Shown: positions 4,784-9,005 of the stretch, one piece after another
Layout of the letters: every line of letters starts with the position of its first letter
Numbering within the stretch: the first letter of the stretch is position 1
Source: an uncultured Sutterella sp.
Lineage (GTDB): Bacteria; Pseudomonadota; Gammaproteobacteria; Burkholderiales; Burkholderiaceae_F
Assembly (NCBI GenBank): GCA_905206365.1
Contig: CAJLHF010000063.1
Coordinates: forward strand, 1-9,005
Length of the DNA stretch: 9,005 nucleotides
Reading direction: 5' to 3'
Notes under the pieces: model-generated
What the model saw: the letters and a program-made list of their open reading frames with translations, nothing else
The model's database searches: none
What the model was told of the DNA's origin: nothing
Made by a program: the position numbers and the translations under genes

Positions 4784-7408
4784 ATGAAAGTCGCTGACAT
4801 TCGACGGACCTTTCTGAAGTTTTACGAAAGCAAGGGTCATACGATCGTTCATTCGAGTCCGGTCGTCCCCGGAAACGACCCCACGCTCCTTTTCACGAAC
4901 GCGGGCATGAACCAGTTCAAAGACGTGTTCCTCGGCTTCGACAAGCGTCCCTACACGCGCGCGACCACCTCGCAAAAGTGCATCCGCGCCGGCGGCAAGC
5001 ACAACGACCTCGACAACGTCGGCTACACCGCGCGCCACCATACGTTCTTCGAGATGCTCGGGAACTTCTCCTTCGGCGACTACTTCAAGCACGACGCCAT
5101 CCGTTTTGCCTGGGAGCTCCTGACCGAACACTTCATGCTTCCGCCCGAAAAGCTCTGGGTGACGGTCTACGCCGAAGACGACGAAGCCTATGACATCTGG
5201 AACAAGGAAGTCGGCGTCCCGGCCGAGCGCATCGTGCGCATCGGCGACAACAAGGGCGCCCGCTACATGTCCGACAACTTCTGGATGATGGGCGACACGG
5301 GGCCGTGCGGTCCCTGCTCGGAAATCTTCTACGACCACGGCGAAAGCGTTCAGGGCGGCCCTCCGGGGTCCCCCGACGAAGACGGCGACCGCTACATCGA
5401 GATCTGGAATCTCGTCTTCATGCAGTTCTACCGTGACGAAAAGGGCGTGATGCACAAGCTGCCGAAGCCCTCGATCGACACGGGCATGGGGCTCGAACGC
5501 ATTGCGGCCGTCCTGCAGGGCGTGCACAACAACTACGACATCGACCTCTTCAAGAATCTTCTCGCCGCCGCCAAAGCCGCCGTCGAGAGCGTGAGCGCCG
5601 GTGAAGTGGACGCGTCTTCTCCCTCCCTCAAGGTAATCGCCGACCACATCCGCGCCTGCGCCTTCTCGGTTGCCGACGGCATCGTCCCGGGCAATGAAGG
5701 CCGCGCCTACGTGTTGCGCCGCATCTGCCGCCGCGCGATCCGCCACGGCTACAAGCTCGGCGCGCGGGCACCCTTCTTCTACAAGCTCGTCGACGCGGTC
5801 GTCGCCGAGATGGGCGAAGCCTACCCCGAACTCAAGAATCCGAAAATCGCCGCCGTGCTCGAAGACGAAGAACGCCGCTTCTTCGCGACGATCACGAAGG
5901 GTATGGAACTCCTCGAAGATGCGATCGCCAAGTGCACGAACGGATGCCTCGACGGTGAAATCCTCTTCAAGCTCCACGACACGTACGGGTTCCCGGCCGA
6001 CCTGACGGGCGACGTGTGTCGCGAACGCGGTCTCACGATCGACACCGAAGGGTTTGACCGCGCCATGGAACGTCAACGCGCCGCCGCGCGTGCGAGCGCC
6101 AAGTTCAAGATGGCAGCGGGCCTCGAATATTCGGGCGCCGACACGGTCTTCACGGGCTACGAAACGCTTGTTGAAAGCGGTGCGAAGGTGATCGGTCTTT
6201 ACCGCGACGGCGAAGCCGTCGAGCACGTCGACGCGGGCGAAGACTGCGTCGTCGTCTTCGACCGTACGCCCTTCTACGCCGAATCGGGCGGCCAGACGGG
6301 CGACAAGGGCGAAGCGAAGAACGCCACGTCGCTCCTCGAAGTGCTTGACACCTTCAAGGTGAAGGCGGCCGTCACGGGCGAACACTGCCACGTGCACGAA
6401 GGCGGCGTCTCGCTCGGCGACACGTTCGAACTTCGCGTCAACGAAGAACTCCGCGAAGCCACGATGCGCAACCACTCCGTGACGCACATCATGCACAAGG
6501 CCCTGCGTACGGTCCTCGGCGACGGCGTCGCTCAGAAGGGATCGCTCGTTTCGCCCAAGTCGACGCGCTTTGACTTCTCGTATCCGAAGCCCCTTACGGC
6601 CGAGGAAATCCGCAAGGTCGAAACGATCGTCAACGCCGAAATCCTTCGCAACACCGAAGTTGAAACGCGTGTGCTCCCGATCGACGAAGCCAAGGAAACG
6701 GGCGCCGTCATGCTCTTCGGCGAAAAGTACGGTGAAACCGTACGCGTGCTCAACATCGGCACGTCCGTCGAATTCTGCGGCGGCACGCACGTCAAGCGCA
6801 CCGGCGACATCGGCTTCTTCAAGGTCGTGAGCGAAGCGGGCATTGCCGCGGGCATTCGCCGCATCGAAGCCGTCACCGGCACCGAAGCGCTTCGCTTCGT
6901 GCAGGAACAGGCCGAACTGCTGAGTGAAAGCGCCCACCGCTTCAAAGCCCCCGTCTCCGAACTGCCCGGCAAGATCGACGATCTGATGCAGACGCAGAAG
7001 GCCCTCGAAAAGGCCTTGGAACAGTTGAAGAGCCGCATGGCCGCCAAGCTCGGCGACACGCTCGTCGAACAGGCCGTCGACGTCAAGGGCGTCAAGGTGC
7101 TCGTCGCCCGCATGGACGGCGCCGACGCCAAGGCCCTTCGCGAAACGATGGACAAGGTGAAGGACAAGCTCGGTACGGCTGCGGCCGTGCTCGCGAGCGT
7201 CGTTGACGGTCGCGTGCAACTCGCCGCGGGCGTCACGAAGAACCTCACCGACCGCGTCAAGGCGGGCGAACTCGTCAACTTCGTCGCCCTCCAGGTGGGC
7301 GGCAAGGGCGGCGGCAAGCCCGACATGGCCATGGCGGGCGGTTCCGATGCCTCGAAGCTCGACGAAGCGCTTGCGGGCGTTGCGTCCTGGATCGAAGCCA
7401 AGCTCTGA
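4784..7408 (+). CDS. alaS: Alanyl-tRNA synthetase
   Basis: Class II synthetase that charges tRNA-Ala and clears mischarged Ser- and Gly-tRNA-Ala, acting in the cytosol. It is 874 residues (E. coli 876). The start MKVADIRRTFLKFYESKGH matches the family N-terminus, although the frame is open for hundreds of bases upstream. The aminoacylation core shows NDPTLLFTNAGMNQFKDVFLG, ARHHTFFEMLGNFSFGDYFK (motif 2) and DTGMGLERIAAVL with Asp232-Arg239 (motif 3). The editing domain has His564 and His568 (HSVTH) and Cys665 and His669 (CGGTH), the complete zinc-type set. A coiled stretch near 695-740 and a DHHA1-type C-Ala domain with GGKGGGKPDMAMAGG close the protein. No Shine-Dalgarno sequence precedes the ATG, only a T-rich stretch. 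A tusA-like gene follows after 14 bases with no terminator between. Confidence 0.98.
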   Translation: MKVADIRRTFLKFYESKGHTIVHSSPVVPGNDPTLLFTNAGMNQFKDVFLGFDKRPYTRATTSQKCIRAGGKHNDLDNVGYTARHHTFFEMLGNFSFGDYFKHDAIRFAWELLTEHFMLPPEKLWVTVYAEDDEAYDIWNKEVGVPAERIVRIGDNKGARYMSDNFWMMGDTGPCGPCSEIFYDHGESVQGGPPGSPDEDGDRYIEIWNLVFMQFYRDEKGVMHKLPKPSIDTGMGLERIAAVLQGVHNNYDIDLFKNLLAAAKAAVESVSAGEVDASSPSLKVIADHIRACAFSVADGIVPGNEGRAYVLRRICRRAIRHGYKLGARAPFFYKLVDAVVAEMGEAYPELKNPKIAAVLEDEERRFFATITKGMELLEDAIAKCTNGCLDGEILFKLHDTYGFPADLTGDVCRERGLTIDTEGFDRAMERQRAAARASAKFKMAAGLEYSGADTVFTGYETLVESGAKVIGLYRDGEAVEHVDAGEDCVVVFDRTPFYAESGGQTGDKGEAKNATSLLEVLDTFKVKAAVTGEHCHVHEGGVSLGDTFELRVNEELREATMRNHSVTHIMHKALRTVLGDGVAQKGSLVSPKSTRFDFSYPKPLTAEEIRKVETIVNAEILRNTEVETRVLPIDEAKETGAVMLFGEKYGETVRVLNIGTSVEFCGGTHVKRTGDIGFFKVVSEAGIAAGIRRIEAVTGTEALRFVQEQAELLSESAHRFKAPVSELPGKIDDLMQTQKALEKALEQLKSRMAAKLGDTLVEQAVDVKGVKVLVARMDGADAKALRETMDKVKDKLGTAAAVLASVVDGRVQLAAGVTKNLTDRVKAGELVNFVALQVGGKGGGKPDMAMAGGSDASKLDEALAGVASWIEAKL

Positions 7409-7422
7409 GAAGGACGGGGGAC

Positions 7423-7707
7423 ATGACCGTCGAAACGTTCGTCCCGGGTTGCATCCCCTCGGAAGCGTCGAGCGAAACGCTCGACATTCCGGGGCTCGCC
7501 TGCCCGATGCCCGTTTTGAAAACCAAAAAGCGTCTCGCCGCCCTGGCGGCGGGCGCCCGGTTGCGAGTGATATCCACCGATCCGCACAGTCTTCGCGACC
7601 TTGCGGAATTCTGCCGTCAGACCGGGCACGCGTTGCTCGAGCAACACGAAGAGACGACGACGGAGGGTGTCCGTTACGTAACGGACATTCGCAAGCGATG
7701 CGAGTGA
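7423..7707 (+). CDS. tusA: TusA/SirA-family sulfur carrier protein
   Basis: A 94-residue cytosolic protein of the TusA (SirA/YhhP) family. TusA carries persulfide sulfur from cysteine desulfurase IscS through TusBCD-TusE to MnmA for 2-thiolation of tRNA wobble uridines; relatives feed sulfur into other pathways. The family signature LACPMPVLKTKKRL is at residues 25-38, with the active cysteine Cys27 in CPxP. It is followed by the DP and IxxFC-like segments of the small alpha/beta fold. The first 18 residues are an extra, low-similarity arm. AGAAGGA (7408-7414) overlaps the alaS stop and lies eight bases before the ATG, so the gene is almost certainly co-transcribed with alaS. No tusBCD or tusE is nearby. 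The family call is firm; whether it does TusA's exact tRNA role or another sulfur-transfer job is open. Confidence 0.85.
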   Translation: MTVETFVPGCIPSEASSETLDIPGLACPMPVLKTKKRLAALAAGARLRVISTDPHSLRDLAEFCRQTGHALLEQHEETTTEGVRYVTDIRKRCE

Positions 7708-7721
7708 CGCTCCCCTGACTG

Positions 7722-7747
7722 CGAAGCCCGGTTCCGACCGGGCTTCG
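7722..7747 (+). terminator. Hairpin after tusA, possible weak terminator
   Basis: A perfect 10-bp stem CGAAGCCCGG (7722-7731) and CCGGGCTTCG (7738-7747) encloses a TTCCGA loop, 14 bases after the tusA stop. The sequence after it (TCACTTCGG) has no T tract, so termination may be weak or rho-dependent. A small TCAC/GTGA hairpin follows at 7748-7760. Confidence 0.5.
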
Positions 7748-7853
7748 TCACTTCGGGTGATCTTCATCGGATCGGCCTTTCGACCGCCCGTTTTCTCTCA
7801 ACCGTTTCCACGACCTCTTTGCGCGCTCCGCCCTCCCGGAGACGCTTTTCGTC

Positions 7854-8744
7854 ATGATCAGCGAACAAACCCGAGGCATCGTCCTTGCTTCCGGCGCCGG
7901 TCTCTGCTGGGGTTGCATGAGCGTGGCCGCTCAATACCTCTTCACGGACCTCGGTTTCTCACCCGAAGACCTCGTGTCGTTGCGCCTCCTGGCTTCGGGC
8001 GCGCTTCTCATTGCGATCGATTTTCTGCTCAATCCCCGAAACGTCGTCGCTCCCGTCTTCCGGCGCGAAAACCTCCCCGCGGTCCTTCTTTACGGCGCGG
8101 GCGTTCTGAGCGGGCAGTACACCTTTTTTCTATCGATCGCTCACACGAATGCGGGGACCGCCGCAATTTTGATCGGAACGCAACCCCTCATGATCCTTTT
8201 GTGGCTCGCCTTTCACGACGGACGACACATCACGCCCCGAGAAGGTTTTTGTCTGCTTCTTGCGCTTTTCGGCGTCGGCTGCCTCGTGACGAAAGGCGAC
8301 CTTTCCTCGCTCGACTTTTCGGCGGCGGGCGTCGTCTTCGGACTCCTTTCCGCCGCCTCGGGCGCCTTTTCGACGATTCAGCCGCGAAACGTTCTGAGGC
8401 GCATCGGCGCGGGCCTGACGGCAGGCTGGGGGCTCTTTGCGGGCGGCTGCATCATGACCGTTTTCAACCCGCCCTGGGCCGCACGCGTCGCATGGACATG
8501 GGAGACCGTGGCCGCGTGCTTCGTCGTCATCCTGATTGGCACGGTCGTTGCCTTCTGGTGTTACCTCGCGAGCACCAAATACGTCTCGCCCGCCGTCACC
8601 GGACTTCTCGTTTCGTTCGAACCGCTCTCCGCCGTGGTTCTCTCGGCGCTTCTTCTCGGCGTCACGTTCGGTGCGTGGGAACTTGCGGGGGCGGGCGCCA
8701 TCCTTGCGAATCTCGTGCTTCTTTCGCTGCGCCGCTCACGGTAA
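7854..8744 (+). CDS. DMT-superfamily (EamA) membrane transporter
   Basis: A 296-residue inner-membrane protein with two repeats of the EamA fold, about ten hydrophobic helices. Likely helices are near 8-29, 38-59, 74-94, 100-120, 127-145, 152-170, 184-206, 214-236, 241-264 and 268-290. Family landmarks are the first helix with GLCWGCMSVAAQYLF, the conserved SLRLLASG after helix 1, HTNAGTAAILIGTQPLMILL at the end of repeat one, and the matching TGLLVSFEPLSAVVLSALLLG in repeat two. EamA carriers export or exchange amino acids, metabolites or drugs; the substrate cannot be read from this sequence. GGAG (7838-7841) is 12 bases before the ATG, a little far. It has its own direction-matched position after a hairpin, so it is probably transcribed alone. 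Confidence is high for the family, none for the substrate. Confidence 0.9.
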   Translation: MISEQTRGIVLASGAGLCWGCMSVAAQYLFTDLGFSPEDLVSLRLLASGALLIAIDFLLNPRNVVAPVFRRENLPAVLLYGAGVLSGQYTFFLSIAHTNAGTAAILIGTQPLMILLWLAFHDGRHITPREGFCLLLALFGVGCLVTKGDLSSLDFSAAGVVFGLLSAASGAFSTIQPRNVLRRIGAGLTAGWGLFAGGCIMTVFNPPWAARVAWTWETVAACFVVILIGTVVAFWCYLASTKYVSPAVTGLLVSFEPLSAVVLSALLLGVTFGAWELAGAGAILANLVLLSLRRSR

Positions 8745-8796
8745 AGCACGCTATCAGCTCGTACGATCGACGGCACCGTGCTCGGAGAATTCAAAC

Positions 8797-8851
8797 GGGA
8801 ACGCGCGACAAGGGACATACGCCTTTTTCCCGCGTTCCTCCTCCTTTTTTT
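8797..8851 (+). terminator. Possible terminator downstream of the EamA gene
   Basis: GGAACGCG (8798-8805) and CGCGTTCC (8831-8838) are perfect 8-bp arms, but the loop is 25 bases and six bases separate the stem from the seven-T run (8845-8851). This is not a textbook shape, though it is the only candidate between the transporter and the tRNA promoter. Confidence 0.35.
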
Positions 8852-8876
8852 CCTACGTCGACGGTCGAATTCAGAA

Positions 8877-8931
8877 TTTTTTGATTTTTTTTCGCCGACC
8901 TCTTGCTTTTTTCAAAAAACCTCTGTATTAT
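8877..8931 (+). promoter_or_regulatory. Promoter of the tRNA-Arg gene
   Basis: TTGCTT (8903-8908) and TATTAT (8926-8931) are separated by exactly 17 bases, giving a start near 8938, about 14 bases before the tRNA. The -10 matches at five of six positions. Upstream, T6 and T8 tracts (8877-8882, 8885-8892) fall at about -61 to -46, where UP elements bind the RNA polymerase alpha subunit, as is common for stable RNA genes. Confidence 0.7.
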
Positions 8932-8951
8932 TCATCTCCTGCAATTGATGA

Positions 8952-9005
8952 GCGGCTGTAGCTCAGTTGGATAGAGTACCTGGCTACGAACCAGGGGGTC
9001 GTGGG
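8952..9005 (+). tRNA. tRNA-Arg (anticodon ACG), 3' end outside window
   Basis: The first 53 or so positions of a tRNA are present. They comprise the acceptor strand GCGGCTG (8952-8958), the D arm GCTC...GAGT with the GG pair in the loop, an anticodon arm CCTGG-CTACGAA-CCAGG (8979-8995), variable loop GGGTC and the 5' half of the T stem GTGGG. The anticodon at 8986-8988 is ACG, so it reads CGN arginine codons after A34 is deaminated to inosine. The core strongly resembles E. coli tRNA-Arg(ACG). The T loop, 3' acceptor strand and CCA lie past base 9005. Confidence 0.95.

Noticed and set aside
4733..7219. An 828-codon open frame on the minus strand opposite alaS
   Set aside because: It mirrors the strong codon pattern of alaS (few TTA, CTA and TCA codons, so few antisense stops). 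The translation has no recognisable domain and alaS on the plus strand is unmistakable.
7757..8884. A 375-codon plus-strand frame overlapping the transporter
   Set aside because: Arg/Pro-rich out-of-frame translation; the EamA frame at 7854-8744 has ten helices and family motifs.
1..9005. CRISPR array, toxin-antitoxin pair, prophage or new defence operon
   Set aside because: No regularly spaced repeats, no small paired genes and no nuclease other than the TnpB fragment were found. The intact genes belong to well-known families.

Overview
The window reads as a GC-rich proteobacterial chromosome, most likely a betaproteobacterium of the order Burkholderiales. Gut Sutterellaceae such as Sutterella are a plausible but unproven guess. 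Reasons are the GC-rich coding with heavy use of GAA, ACG and TCG codons, a classical [4Fe-4S] FNR beside hemN, and an alaS followed directly by a tusA-like gene. I see no phage, CRISPR or obvious defence cluster. Apart from the left edge this is mostly core housekeeping DNA.

Left edge (1-908): the last 72 codons of a TnpB-type protein from an IS200/IS605-family element enter from outside the window. They are followed by the element's hairpin-bearing right end, which stops at about 281. The next base is inside a LysR-type regulator gene on the minus strand, so the element has cut that regulator and removed its C-terminal third. The 3' end of tnpB plus the right end carries three clean hairpins and looks like an omega-RNA (reRNA) scaffold whose guide would be the first bases of the lysR flank.

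Middle left (1055-3116): a cytosolic glycerophosphodiester phosphodiesterase (ugpQ) is convergent with an FNR-type oxygen sensor (fnr, GTG start). A near-perfect bidirectional terminator separates them. fnr and hemN diverge from a 338-bp intergenic region. That region holds a perfect FNR box placed as a class II activator site for hemN and an unexplained short palindrome on the fnr side.

Middle right (3117-7707): hemN (anaerobic coproporphyrinogen III oxidase) ends in two successive hairpins, the second a terminator. alaS (alanyl-tRNA synthetase, full length, aminoacylation and editing motifs intact) has an extended -10 promoter but no visible Shine-Dalgarno sequence. It is followed after 14 bp by a tusA/sirA-family sulfur carrier gene, probably in one operon.

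Right edge (7708-9005): a DMT/EamA-family 10-helix membrane transporter is followed by an AT-rich stretch with a well-formed sigma-70 promoter, which drives a tRNA-Arg (anticodon ACG) cut by the window end.

The main functional link visible is FNR to hemN (oxygen-dependent heme synthesis). alaS, tusA and the tRNA gene belong to translation and tRNA metabolism. The most notable non-routine structure is the TnpB/omega-RNA end inserted in lysR.
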